From Pseudomonas sp. efr-133-TYG-5 (GTDB lineage: Bacteria > Pseudomonadota > Gammaproteobacteria > Pseudomonadales > Pseudomonadaceae): a stretch of DNA of 64,000 nt. Made by a program: the position numbers and the translations under genes. The notes beneath the pieces were generated by a model, which was given only the letters and a program-made list of their open reading frames with translations, was not told the origin of the DNA and searched no databases. Every line of letters starts with the position of its first letter. The first letter of the stretch is position 1. The DNA lies in contig NZ_JARVSM010000001.1 of assembly GCF_030209175.1 (NCBI RefSeq), positions 310,001 to 374,000 on the forward strand, read 5' to 3'. Shown here piece by piece: positions 42,142 to 50,313 of the stretch.

Positions 42142-42225
42142 ATCATTCAGCAGTGAATCGGGCTTTATTCATGATCCCGTGGCGCCGGAGAATGGGCAAC
42201 ACCTGAATCAGCTGGAGTGAATGTC

Positions 42226-43149
42226 ATGCCCAAATCCGTTGTTGCCGCCCTGCAGATCGGCGCCTTGCCCGGTGGCAAGGGTGAAACCCTGGAACAGATC
42301 CTGAGCTGGGAAGCGGCGATCATCGAGTCCGGCGCCGCACTGGTCGTGATGCCTGAAGCGGTGCTTGGCGGTTATCCCAAGGGCGAGGGCTTCGGCACGC
42401 AGTTGGGCTACCGACTGCCCGAGGGGCGCGAGGCCTACGCGCGTTACTTCGCCAATGCGATCGATGTGCCGGGCGCCGAAACCGAAGCGCTGGCCGGATT
42501 GTCGGCCCGCACCGGGGCCAATCTGGTCATCGGGGTGATCGAGCGCGCCGGCAGCACCTTGTATTGCACTGCGTTGTATTTCGATCCGCAGGCCGGGTTG
42601 ATCGCCAAGCATCGCAAACTGATGCCAACCGGCACCGAACGGCTGATCTGGGGCAAGGGCGACGGCTCGACGTTGCCGGTGCTGGATACGCAGGTGGGCA
42701 AGCTCGGCGCCGTGGTGTGCTGGGAAAACATGATGCCGTTGCTGCGCACGGCGATGTACGCCAAGGGTATTGAAGTGTGGTGTGCACCGACCGTGGATGA
42801 ACGCGAGATGTGGCAGGTGAGCATGCGCCATATCGCGCATGAAGGCCGTTGCTTTGTGGTCAGTGCCTGCCAGGTCCAGGCCTCGCCGAATGAGTTGGGC
42901 ATCGAGGTGGCCAACTGGCCGGCGGATCGCCCGCTGATTGCCGGCGGCAGTGTCATCGTCGGCCCGATGGGCGATGTGCTGGCCGGGCCGCTGCGCGGTG
43001 GCGCCGGGCTGCTGACTGCGCAGATCGACACCGCTGAACTGGTGCGCGCGCGTTACGACTACGATGTGGTCGGCCACTACGCGCGCCCGGACGTGTTCGA
43101 ACTGAGCGTGGACGAACGGGCCAAACCCGGCGTGCGCTTCACTGTTTAA
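42226..43149 (+). CDS. Carbon-nitrogen hydrolase (nitrilase branch)
   Basis: 307-residue member of the nitrilase superfamily with the catalytic Glu-Lys-Cys triad visible: Glu in [14 protein letters not shown], Lys in [13 protein letters not shown] and Cys in [11 protein letters not shown]. The GGYPKG and CWENxMP signatures are those of the true nitrilase branch (nitrile to acid plus ammonia) rather than amidases, though it is shorter than the ~350 residues of arylacetonitrilases. I use ATG 42226 because GGAG lies eight bases upstream; a GTG at 42217 is the alternative. A divergent LysR gene probably regulates it. Confidence 0.88.
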   Translation: MPKSVVAALQIGALPGGKGETLEQILSWEAAIIESGAALVVMPEAVLGGYPKGEGFGTQLGYRLPEGREAYARYFANAIDVPGAETEALAGLSARTGANLVIGVIERAGSTLYCTALYFDPQAGLIAKHRKLMPTGTERLIWGKGDGSTLPVLDTQVGKLGAVVCWENMMPLLRTAMYAKGIEVWCAPTVDEREMWQVSMRHIAHEGRCFVVSACQVQASPNELGIEVANWPADRPLIAGGSVIVGPMGDVLAGPLRGGAGLLTAQIDTAELVRARYDYDVVGHYARPDVFELSVDERAKPGVRFTV

Positions 43150-43158
43150 ACCGCTGGT

Positions 43159-43201
43159 GCCGCCGCCGGCGGCGATTGCAAGAATCGCAGCCGGCAGCGG
43201 C
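43159..43201. terminator. GC-rich double hairpin between convergent genes
   Basis: Outer arms GCCGCCGCCGG and CCGGCAGCGGC (one mismatch) enclose an inner stem GCGATT / AATCGC with loop GCAAG. It sits between the convergent nitrilase and GNAT genes, where a terminator is expected, but has no T-run. It may act as a factor-dependent end or a 3' stabiliser. Confidence 0.4.
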
Positions 43202-43222
43202 GCTGGCACTTGTGCCGACGGG

Positions 43223-43771
43223 TCATGACTGCTGCTGCAGCCATTCCTCACGGGTGATTTCCCACAGCTCGCGGGGGAAGCGCCCGCCGACGAAATCGTC
43301 TTCGTCGGTGCCGATCAAGCGCATGCCGGTGCGTTCGGAGATTCTGCGCGAACCGATGTTCGGCGCCGCTTTCGGTACGCGCATCAGCGGTCGGCCAAGG
43401 GTTTCGAACCAGTAGCGCGTTACTGCTGCGCAGGCCTCGGTCATCAGGCCCTGGCCCTGCGCGGCGGGTGCCAGCCAGAAACCACGGTGATTGTCGGCCT
43501 GATCCATCAGGCTGATATTGCCGAGCAACTGCTCTGGCGCCGACTGCAGACGGATCGTCCAGTGCCATTCCTCTCCGCGGGCAATGGCGGGCAGGGCGAT
43601 GTCGCGCAGGTAGCTGAGCGCCCCATCCTCCGGATACGGCCAGGGCACGGCAGCGTTGAGGTAGCGCACCACTTGCCAGTGTGCGAACTGCTGCTGGATC
43701 GCCTCGGCGTCAGCCAGTTGCAGGGGGCGCAGGATCAGCCGTTCGGTGTACAGGGTCGGGGTGTCTTCCAT
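43223..43771 (-). CDS. GNAT acetyltransferase, RimJ/RimL type
   Basis: 182 residues. TERLILRPLQLADAEAIQQQF is the typical RimJ/RimL opening; GNISLMDQADNHRGFWLAPAAQGQGLMTEACAAV contains the acetyl-CoA loop (Q-G-Q-G-L-M), and PNIGSRRISERTGMRLIG the C-terminal segment with the conserved N-x-x-S-x-x-x-x-E-x-x-G-M. Members acetylate protein N-termini or small amines; the target is unknown. Start ATG 43771 is placed at MEDTPTLYTERL; the upstream ATG at 43798 is the alternative. Confidence 0.87.
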   Translation of the reverse strand: MEDTPTLYTERLILRPLQLADAEAIQQQFAHWQVVRYLNAAVPWPYPEDGALSYLRDIALPAIARGEEWHWTIRLQSAPEQLLGNISLMDQADNHRGFWLAPAAQGQGLMTEACAAVTRYWFETLGRPLMRVPKAAPNIGSRRISERTGMRLIGTDEDDFVGGRFPRELWEITREEWLQQQS

Positions 43772-43822
43772 GGCGGCATCGCTCCTTCGATCAAGCATTG
43801 AACGACGCAGGCTACCCCATCT

Positions 43823-44296
43823 CTACCAGGTCGCGGCAGTGGATTTTGGCAGGCTCAGTTTGCCGCTGTCCTGAAAGCGCATGGTGCCGAACACACCGCC
43901 GGCGAGTTTGCCGCGCAGGACGTAGGGCAGGTTGTCGAGGGTTTGCGTCTGACTCAGGCCCAGAGTCTGGCGCAGCACCGAGAATGCGGAAATGCTCACG
44001 GGCACGCTGACAATGGTTTCCGAGAATCGCGGGATCGAGCCGCGCTGATCGCTGACGCCCGACGCCAGGGAATGGCCATTGACGTCAAGGTCGAGGGCAA
44101 TGCCGTTGTACTCGATCGCTGTTTCGTTGGGGTTCTGCACCCGCAACTTGATGGCGAAACGCACTTCCAGGTCCTGGCTCGGCAGCGGTTCGAGACCGAC
44201 GACATTGATGTTCACCGGATCACGGTTGGGAAACAACGCGCAGGCGCTGAGGGAGAGCAACAGCAAGGAGAGGATGACGGCTTGGATTCGGCGCAT
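43823..44296 (-). CDS. LEA type 2 (WHy-domain) lipoprotein
   Basis: 157 residues with a lipoprotein signal (MRRIQAVILSLLLLSLSAC, lipobox LSAC). The mature part is a water-stress/hypersensitive-response (LEA2/WHy) immunoglobulin-like domain: NINVVGLEPLPSQDLEVRFAIKLRVQNPNETAIEYNGIALDLDVNG. Bacterial WHy lipoproteins are linked to desiccation or envelope stress tolerance. It is divergent neither to nor overlapping another gene; the terminator just upstream belongs to the permease gene. Confidence 0.9.
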   Translation of the reverse strand: MRRIQAVILSLLLLSLSACALFPNRDPVNINVVGLEPLPSQDLEVRFAIKLRVQNPNETAIEYNGIALDLDVNGHSLASGVSDQRGSIPRFSETIVSVPVSISAFSVLRQTLGLSQTQTLDNLPYVLRGKLAGGVFGTMRFQDSGKLSLPKSTAATW

Positions 44297-44308
44297 GATG
44301 GTCTCGAC

Positions 44309-44343
44309 AAAAAAGGGCTGAACCGCTACCGGTTCAGCCCTTT
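44309..44343 (-). terminator. Intrinsic terminator of the NCS2 permease gene
   Basis: Stem AAAGGGCTGAACC / GGTTCAGCCCTTT with a six-base loop. On the minus strand it is followed by a T-run, about 20 bases after the permease stop codon. Confidence 0.92.
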
Positions 44344-44363
44344 GTGGCAGGACGCGGACAGGT

Positions 44364-45830
44364 TCAGCGGTTCAACTGTGCGACCGCAGCAGGCGTCGCG
44401 GGTTCAGCCTTGGCCGGGATTTCCGGGTTTTCCATGACTTGCAGAATAGAAGCTTCCGGGTCGAAGTCGTCTTCTTCCAGTTCGATGAATTCTTCCGGGA
44501 GAAAGATGTTCAGCACGATCGCACACAATGCGCCGACGGTGATCGGCGATTCGAAAATGTTGCGCAGCGCCTGCGGCAGTTCCCGCAGCACTTCCGGCAC
44601 GGCGGCGATACCCAGGCCCATGCCTAGGGAAATCGCCACGATGAGCATGTTGCGCCGGTGCAGGCCGGCCTCGGCGAGGATCTTGATTCCGGCCACGGCC
44701 ACGGTGCCGAACATCACCAGTTCGGCGCCGCCGAGCACCGGTTTGGGCATCAATTGCAACACCGCACCAATCATCGGGAACAAGCCGAGCAGGACCAGCA
44801 GGCCGGCGATGAAGAACGCCACGTAGCGACTGGCCACGCCGGTCAACTGAATCACCCCGTTGTTCTGCGCGAAGGTCACCATGGGCATGCTGTTGAAGAC
44901 GGCGGCCATGGCCGAATTGAGGCCGTCGGCCAGCAGCCCGGACTTGATCCGGCGGATATACAGCGGGCCTTTGACCGGCTGGCGGGAAATCATCGAGTTG
45001 GCGGTCAGGTCACCGGCGGCTTCCAGCGGCGACACCAGGAAGATCACCGCCACCGGTACGAAGGCCACCCAGTCGAAGTTGAAACCGTACTTGAACGGCA
45101 CCGGCACGCTGAACACCGGCACGGTCGGCAGGTTGGCGAAATCCACCTGGCCCATCAGCCACGCCACCAGGTAGCCGATGGTCAGGCCGATGACGATGGC
45201 GCCGAGGCGCAGGAACGGCACGTCGACCCGGTTCAGCACGACGATGGTGCCCAGCACCAGCGCCGCGAGGAACACATGGCTGGCCGCGCCCAGGTCCGGC
45301 GCGCCGAAGCCGCCGGCGATGTCGGTCATCGCCACTTTGATCAACGACAGGCCCATGAGGGTGATGATGGTGCCGGTCACCACCGGGGTAATCAGCATGC
45401 GCAGTTTGCCGATGAACTGACTGAGCACCACCTCGATGAACGCCGCGAAGAAGCACACGCCGAAGATCGTCGAGAGGATTTCATCGGTGCCGCCGCCACG
45501 CGCCTTGACCATGAAGCCGGCGCTGAGAATCACGCTGATAAAGGAAAAACTGGTGCCTTGCAGGCACAGCAGCCCGGAGCCGATCGGGCCGAAGCGTCGC
45601 GCCTGGACGAAGGTGCCAAGGCCGGAGACGAACAGCGCCATGCTGATCAGGTAGGGAATTTCGCTGTGCAGGCCGAGGGCGCCGCCCATGATCAGGGTCG
45701 GGGTGATGATCCCGACGAAGCTGGCCAGCACGTGTTGCAGCGCCGCAAACACCGTGGCGGTGAAGTGCGGGCGGTCGTTGAGGCCGTAGATCAGGTCGTT
45801 GTTGCGCGGGGCTTTTTCAGAGACGGTCAT
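44364..45830 (-). CDS. NCS2-family nucleobase (xanthine/urate-type) permease
   Basis: 488 residues, about fourteen hydrophobic segments. The nucleobase:cation symporter-2 signatures are QHVLASFVGIITP, LLCLQGTSFSFI (NAT motif region), SPLEAAGDLTANS (the Glu of TM8) and TFAQNNGVIQLTGVASRYV (the NAT Q-N-N-G-x-x-x-x-T motif in TM10). Sequence style resembles the xanthine/urate transporters XanP/UacT. The C-terminus is a long acidic cytoplasmic tail (EFIELEEDDFDPEAS). It has its own terminator; no purine catabolic gene lies beside it. Confidence 0.92.
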   Translation of the reverse strand: MTVSEKAPRNNDLIYGLNDRPHFTATVFAALQHVLASFVGIITPTLIMGGALGLHSEIPYLISMALFVSGLGTFVQARRFGPIGSGLLCLQGTSFSFISVILSAGFMVKARGGGTDEILSTIFGVCFFAAFIEVVLSQFIGKLRMLITPVVTGTIITLMGLSLIKVAMTDIAGGFGAPDLGAASHVFLAALVLGTIVVLNRVDVPFLRLGAIVIGLTIGYLVAWLMGQVDFANLPTVPVFSVPVPFKYGFNFDWVAFVPVAVIFLVSPLEAAGDLTANSMISRQPVKGPLYIRRIKSGLLADGLNSAMAAVFNSMPMVTFAQNNGVIQLTGVASRYVAFFIAGLLVLLGLFPMIGAVLQLMPKPVLGGAELVMFGTVAVAGIKILAEAGLHRRNMLIVAISLGMGLGIAAVPEVLRELPQALRNIFESPITVGALCAIVLNIFLPEEFIELEEDDFDPEASILQVMENPEIPAKAEPATPAAVAQLNR

Positions 45831-46028
45831 GGTGGTGTGCGCGCCGCAATGCGCGGCCGGTCAGAAAATGGAGGCGCAGGATGCCGGAAGAGGGCGGCGA
45901 GGGCAACGCAATAAAACTGCCTGAAAGGTCAGCTTTTATTGGGCGCGGCACAGATCGCGGCTCGCGACTGGCTGCCATCTTCCGTGCCGATGAAGCCGGC
46001 TCTGGCGCCGCTGCGAGCGTTTCCGGGC

Positions 46029-46922
46029 TCAGGCGAACGCCGCGAGAAGATCCTCCTCGAACGCCTTTTGCGCATCGCCCGGCACCTGCGCCCGGTGCCG
46101 GGCCAGGTGAAACGCCACCTCGAAACTCAGCTCGCCCGCGCGCAACGGCCGCAGGAGGCCCTGGTCCTGCCAGCTGCGCGCGTAGTGATCCGGCAGATAT
46201 CCAACGTGCCTGCCGGACAGAATGAACGTCAGCGTACCCTCGACCTGTTCCGCACGCGCCGAGCAGAGCTTGCCCTGGAACGGTTCGTCGCTGCGCAGGA
46301 AACGGTACGGGTGATCGACCCGGTCGCAGGCCTGCAGTGCGGCGTCATCGGGTTCCTGCACAAGAAACAGAGGATGGCCGGGGGCGCAATACAGATGCTG
46401 GGTTTCGCTGAACAACTGGCGGTAATCGAATGCACGCTGCGCCAGTGAGAAGTAACCGATGGCCAGGTCCAGCCGTTGTTGCAACAGCAGGCGTTCCATC
46501 TCGCCGGGCATGGCGCTGATCAGCTCGATGCGCACCGACTCGTCGCGCTCGCGAAAGCGCCGGATGGCCGCGGCCACCCGTTGCAGCACCGAGCGGTCGA
46601 CGGCTTCCGACACGCCCAGGCGCACCTCGCCGATCAAGCGCCCGGCGACACCGTTGGACTGATGGCGAAAGGTTTCGATGGATTCGAACAGGCTGCGAAT
46701 CGCGATCAGCAGTTGCTCGCCCTTGGGCGTGACACTGAAACCACCCTTGCCGCGGCTGCACAGGCGGTAGCCGAGGCGGGTTTCCAATCGGGCCATCTGC
46801 TGGCTGATGCTCGACTGGCTCAAGCCCAATTCGCCTTGGGCGGCACTGAAGCCGCCGCACTCGACCACCCGGACAAACAGGCGCAGCAGCTGCAGATCGA
46901 TGTCGTGGAGCTGGCCGAGCAT
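46029..46922 (-). CDS. LysR-family regulator, divergent to polyamine-binding protein
   Basis: 297 residues: LQLLRLFVRVVECGGFSAAQGELGLSQSSISQQMARLETRLGYRLCSRGKGGFSVTPKG is the winged helix, followed by a LysR ligand domain. I set the start at ATG 46922 (MLGQLHDIDLQ), just before the first helix; the reading to 47315 continues into the divergent gene. The substrate-binding-protein and agmatinase genes are transcribed away from it across ~100 bases, so it likely controls them in response to agmatine or putrescine (inference). Confidence 0.92.
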   Translation of the reverse strand: MLGQLHDIDLQLLRLFVRVVECGGFSAAQGELGLSQSSISQQMARLETRLGYRLCSRGKGGFSVTPKGEQLLIAIRSLFESIETFRHQSNGVAGRLIGEVRLGVSEAVDRSVLQRVAAAIRRFRERDESVRIELISAMPGEMERLLLQQRLDLAIGYFSLAQRAFDYRQLFSETQHLYCAPGHPLFLVQEPDDAALQACDRVDHPYRFLRSDEPFQGKLCSARAEQVEGTLTFILSGRHVGYLPDHYARSWQDQGLLRPLRAGELSFEVAFHLARHRAQVPGDAQKAFEEDLLAAFA

Positions 46923-47021
46923 CACATTACTCCAGAGTAAAGTCAGGTTAATTGACTTGATATTTTTGCAATGTATCCGACGGCGCATCCTGCCACCACT
47001 TCCTTCGGTCAGGTGTTCGTC

Positions 47022-48113
47022 ATGGCTCCCTCGTTCAAGCTGTGTTTGCCCGCGCTGTTGCTGTCCGTGTCCATTGTCGCCCAGGCCGAGGACAAGACCC
47101 TCAACCTCTACAGCTGGGCCGATTACATTGCCCCGGACACCTTGCAACGCTTCGAGAAAGAAAGCGGCATCCACGTGCGCTACGACACATTCGATACGTC
47201 CGAGGTGCTGGAAACCAAGTTGCTCACCGGCGGCAGCGGTTATGACGTGGTGGTGCCGTCCTCGAGCGTGCTGGCCCGAGGCCTGGCCGCTGGAGCGCTG
47301 CAAGAAATCCCCCATGCCGGGCTCAAGGGCTACGTCAATCTCGACCCGGATCTGCTGGAAAAACTCGCCGCAGTCGACCCCGGCAACCGCTATGGCGTGC
47401 CGTATACCTGGGGCACGCTGGGGCTAGGCATGAACGTCGAAGCGGTCAAACAGCGGCTGCCGGATGTGCCGCTGAACAGCCTCGATCTGCTGTTCAAGCC
47501 TGAATACGCCAGCAAGCTCAAGGATTGCGGGATCGCCATTCTCGATTCGCCGCAGGAAGTGATAGGCCTCGCGCTGCACTATCTCGGTAAAGATCCCTAC
47601 AGCACTGACAAGACCGATCTGGCCACCGCCGAAGCCTTGTTGCAGAAGTTGCAGCCGTCAGTGCTGTACGTCGCCACCGGCCGGCAGATCAGTGACCTGG
47701 CCAACGGCAGCGTGTGCCTGGCACTGACCTACAACGGTGACGCGAGCATGGCCGCCGATCAGGCACGCAAGGCCAACAAGCCGTTCGAAGTGGCCTATCG
47801 CATTCCGCGGGAAGGCACGCTGGTGTGGCAGGACAACCTGGCGATTCCCAAGGACGCTCCCCATCCGCAAGCCGCGCGGGCGTTCATCGAGTTCATGCTG
47901 CGCCCCGAGTCCGTGGCGACGCTGACCAACACGCTGTTCTTCGCCAGCGCCAACCAGGCCGCCACGCCGCTGGTGGATGAAGCGTTGCGCAACGATCCGG
48001 ACATCTACCCGAAACCCGAAGTGCGCGAACGGCTGTACGCCGACCACAGCATGAGCCTCAAGGACATGCGCCAGCGCACTCGCCTGTGGACCACGTTCCG
48101 TAGCCATCAATAA
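47022..48113 (+). CDS. Polyamine ABC transporter periplasmic binding protein (PotF/SpuD-like)
   Basis: 363 residues with a Sec signal peptide (MAPSFKLCLPALLLSVSIVAQA). The mature part begins LNLYSWADYIAPDTLQRFEKESGIHVRYDTFDTSEVLETKLLTGGSGYDVVVPSS, the hallmark of the PotD/PotF/SpuD polyamine family (Trp and Tyr of the ligand cage in the first lines). Start ATG 47022 is preferred over 46971, which lacks a ribosome-binding site. No permease or ATPase gene follows, so it must share a transporter encoded elsewhere. The next gene, agmatinase, points to agmatine as ligand. Confidence 0.92.
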   Translation: MAPSFKLCLPALLLSVSIVAQAEDKTLNLYSWADYIAPDTLQRFEKESGIHVRYDTFDTSEVLETKLLTGGSGYDVVVPSSSVLARGLAAGALQEIPHAGLKGYVNLDPDLLEKLAAVDPGNRYGVPYTWGTLGLGMNVEAVKQRLPDVPLNSLDLLFKPEYASKLKDCGIAILDSPQEVIGLALHYLGKDPYSTDKTDLATAEALLQKLQPSVLYVATGRQISDLANGSVCLALTYNGDASMAADQARKANKPFEVAYRIPREGTLVWQDNLAIPKDAPHPQAARAFIEFMLRPESVATLTNTLFFASANQAATPLVDEALRNDPDIYPKPEVRERLYADHSMSLKDMRQRTRLWTTFRSHQ

Positions 48114-48131
48114 CGACAAGGAAACCCATCG

Positions 48132-49091
48132 ATGGACGTGCCAATGCAAAACGACCAGGCCCTGACCCGCGACAGCCTCTACGGCACTGCTGCCGAAAGC
48201 ACCTACGCCGGGATCACCAGTTTCATGCGCCGACGCTATAGCCGCGACTTGCGCGGTGTCGACGTGGCGGTCAGCGGTGTACCGTTCGACACCGCCACCA
48301 GCAACCGTCCGGGTGCCCGTTTCGGGCCACGGGGGATCCGCGCGGCGTCCACCGGGATTGCCTGGGAACGCCACTGGCCGTGGACGTTCGATCCCTTCGA
48401 TCATCTGGCGGTGATCGACTACGGCGATTGCGACTTCGACTACGGCTCGCCGCACACCATCCCGGAAAGCATCGAGGCCCACGCCGAGCACATCCTCGGT
48501 TCCGGCAGCGCCATGCTCACCTTCGGCGGCGATCACTTCATCAGCTACCCGCTGCTCAAAGCGCATGCCCGCCAGCACGGCACGCTGGCGCTGATCCACT
48601 TCGACGCCCACAGCGACACCTGGCCGGACGAGGGCGGCAAGCGGGTCGATCACGGCACCATGTTCTGGCACGCGGCGCGGGAAGGGCTGGTCGATCCAGC
48701 GCGCTCGGTGCAGATCGGCCTGCGCACCACCAACGACGATCACCAGGGTTTCCAGGTGCTCGACGCGCGGCAAGTGCATCGGCGCGGCTGTGAGGCGATT
48801 GTCGAGGCGATCCGCGCCCGGGTCGGCGATCACCCGGTGTACCTGACCTTTGATATCGACTGCCTCGATCCCGCTTTTGCGCCGGGTACGGGCACGCCGG
48901 TGTGCGGTGGCCTGAGCACGCTGCAGGCGCTGGAAATCCTCGGCGGCCTGCGCGGGATCAACCTGGTCGGCATGGACGTGGTGGAAGTCGCACCGGCCTA
49001 TGACCATGCGGACGTGACGTCCCTGGCGGCGGCGACCCTGGCCATGGAGATGCTCTGCCTGTACGCGGCGAGGCACAAAGTCGACGCATGA
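48132..49091 (+). CDS. speB: Agmatinase (ureohydrolase family)
   Basis: 319-residue Mn-dependent ureohydrolase that splits agmatine into putrescine and urea. The metal-binding signatures are FGGDHFISYP, IHFDAHSDT and TFDIDCLDPAFAPGTGTP (Asp and His ligands). ATG 48132 has AAGGA about nine bases upstream, 18 bases after the binding-protein gene. In Pseudomonas several ureohydrolases act on guanidinobutyrate or agmatine, so specificity is a reasonable but untested assignment. Confidence 0.88.
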   Translation: MDVPMQNDQALTRDSLYGTAAESTYAGITSFMRRRYSRDLRGVDVAVSGVPFDTATSNRPGARFGPRGIRAASTGIAWERHWPWTFDPFDHLAVIDYGDCDFDYGSPHTIPESIEAHAEHILGSGSAMLTFGGDHFISYPLLKAHARQHGTLALIHFDAHSDTWPDEGGKRVDHGTMFWHAAREGLVDPARSVQIGLRTTNDDHQGFQVLDARQVHRRGCEAIVEAIRARVGDHPVYLTFDIDCLDPAFAPGTGTPVCGGLSTLQALEILGGLRGINLVGMDVVEVAPAYDHADVTSLAAATLAMEMLCLYAARHKVDA

Positions 49092-49114
49092 TCCCCCTCT
49101 GAGCCTGGTGAACG

Positions 49115-49148
49115 CTCCTGACAGTTTCTGACACCAGGCTCTGCTAAG
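49115..49148 (+). promoter_or_regulatory. Shared 34-bp motif upstream of the WYL-regulator gene
   Basis: Begins CTCCTGACA-4 bases-CTGACAC and ends CTAAG (extended to TAAGCT, a possible -10). It ends 33 bases before the start codon. A close copy lies at 49882-49915 before the next gene, at almost identical distance. The tandem CTGACA units suggest an operator overlapping the -35 region, bound by the WYL regulator itself (inference). Confidence 0.6.
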
Positions 49149-49181
49149 CTCCGGCCAATTTTCTGCCCAGAGCCACACACC

Positions 49182-49898
49182 GTGTCGCGAACCACTCGTC
49201 TGTTGACCCTGCTGCAAGTGCTGCGTGGCAAGAAGCGCCCGGTGACCGCCGCGACGCTGGCCTCTGAGCTGGACATCTCCGAACGTACCCTCTATCGCGA
49301 CATCGCCGAACTGACCGCCCTCGGGGCGCCGATCCATGGCGAGGCGGGCATCGGTTACGTGTTGCGCAGTGGTCTGTTTTTGCCGCCACTGATGCTCAAC
49401 GCCGACGAAACCGAAGCCATCGTGCTGGGTTTGCGTTATGTCGATCAGCGCGGCGACGAGGTGCTGAGCAAGGCTGCTGCCGATGCGCTGGCGAAAATTG
49501 CCGCGGTGCTCGATCCGCAGGCCCAGGAAGCACTGCGCAATCCAACGGTGATGCCCGGGCCGCCGGGTTACGGTTTTCCGCAAAATGCGGTGCCATTGAG
49601 CGTTTTCCGTCATGCGATCCGCGATCAGGCCAAGCTGCACATCGATTACGCCGACGCGCAACAGGTCCGGAGCCAGCGCTTGATCTGGCCCCTGGCGCTG
49701 GGTTTTCTCAACGAGGTGCGGATCATCGTCGCGTGGTGTGAATTGCGCGGCGCCTATCGCACCTTTCGCACCGACCGGATTGCCGCCGCCAGTGCACAGG
49801 GCCAGCGCTATCCGGGGCGTCGCAGCGACCTGTTGCGCACCTGGCAGCGGCAGATGCAACTGGACGAAAACGGGCGTTTCACTCCTGACAAGAACTGA
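49182..49898 (+). CDS. YafY-type WYL-domain transcription regulator
   Basis: 238 residues. N-terminal HTH_11 winged helix: RTTRLLTLLQVLRGKKRPVTAATLASELDISERTLYRDIAELTALGAPIHGEAGIGYVL. The C-terminal WYL domain covers residues ~135-220 (LHIDYADAQQVRSQRLIWPLALGFLNEVRIIVAWCELRGAYRTFRTDRI). GTG 49182 is the start. Such regulators typically act on a single neighbouring operon in response to a small-molecule ligand. The copy of the shared motif at 49882-49915 overlaps the gene's own 3' end and precedes the SnoaL-like gene, which I infer is its target. Confidence 0.9.
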   Translation: MSRTTRLLTLLQVLRGKKRPVTAATLASELDISERTLYRDIAELTALGAPIHGEAGIGYVLRSGLFLPPLMLNADETEAIVLGLRYVDQRGDEVLSKAAADALAKIAAVLDPQAQEALRNPTVMPGPPGYGFPQNAVPLSVFRHAIRDQAKLHIDYADAQQVRSQRLIWPLALGFLNEVRIIVAWCELRGAYRTFRTDRIAAASAQGQRYPGRRSDLLRTWQRQMQLDENGRFTPDKN

Positions 49899-49915
49899 CA
49901 CAGGGCTGTTCTAGG
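49882..49915 (+). promoter_or_regulatory. Second copy of the 34-bp motif, before the SnoaL-like gene
   Basis: CTCCTGACA-4 bases-CTGACAC..GGCT...CTAGG, matching the copy at 49115-49148 at roughly 25 of 34 positions. It ends 34 bases before the start of the downstream gene (33 in the other case). TAGGAT at its end could be the -10 element. It overlaps the last codons of the regulator gene. Confidence 0.6.
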
Positions 49916-49949
49916 ATGGCGACAGAACCCGAAAAAAGGAGCTGTACTC

Positions 49950-50291
49950 ATGTTTCATCCCACCTCGATACTCGCCCCGGCCATCGTTGAGTACATCAAC
50001 GCCGCCAATGCTCGCGATACGTCCCGGGTCGGCAGTTTTTTTGCCGAGGATGCCCATGTGTTCGATGAAGGCCATCATCAGGTCGGCCCGCAAGCCATTG
50101 CCGACTGGATGCAAGACACCGCCCAGCGCTATCAGCCGCGGGTCGAAGTGCTGGGCGTCCAGCAGCGCACCGGCAAAGTGCTGGTGCAGGGGCTGATTTC
50201 CGGGACGTTTCCCGGCAGCCCGCTGCAGCTTCGCTATACGTTCCGCCTCAACGAACAGGGCAAAATCGCGCGCCTGGATATTTCCCTGTAG
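49950..50291 (+). CDS. SnoaL-like / NTF2-superfamily protein
   Basis: 113 residues of the NTF2-like fold (SnoaL-like): IVEYINAANARDTSRVGSFFAEDAHVFDEGHHQVGPQAIADWMQ, then beta strands ending RYTFRLNEQGKIARLDISL. Such small proteins are isomerases, hydrolases or ligand-binding proteins; no catalytic set can be assigned. AAGGAG is about seven bases before the ATG. It shares a promoter motif with the WYL-regulator gene just upstream, suggesting a small regulated pair. Confidence 0.88.
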   Translation: MFHPTSILAPAIVEYINAANARDTSRVGSFFAEDAHVFDEGHHQVGPQAIADWMQDTAQRYQPRVEVLGVQQRTGKVLVQGLISGTFPGSPLQLRYTFRLNEQGKIARLDISL

Positions 50292-50313
50292 CCATCGTGG
50301 CATACTGCCGCGC

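Noticed and set aside
47658..49901. 747-codon minus-strand open frame over the binding protein, agmatinase and WYL genes
   Set aside because: It spans three unrelated recognised genes on the opposite strand.
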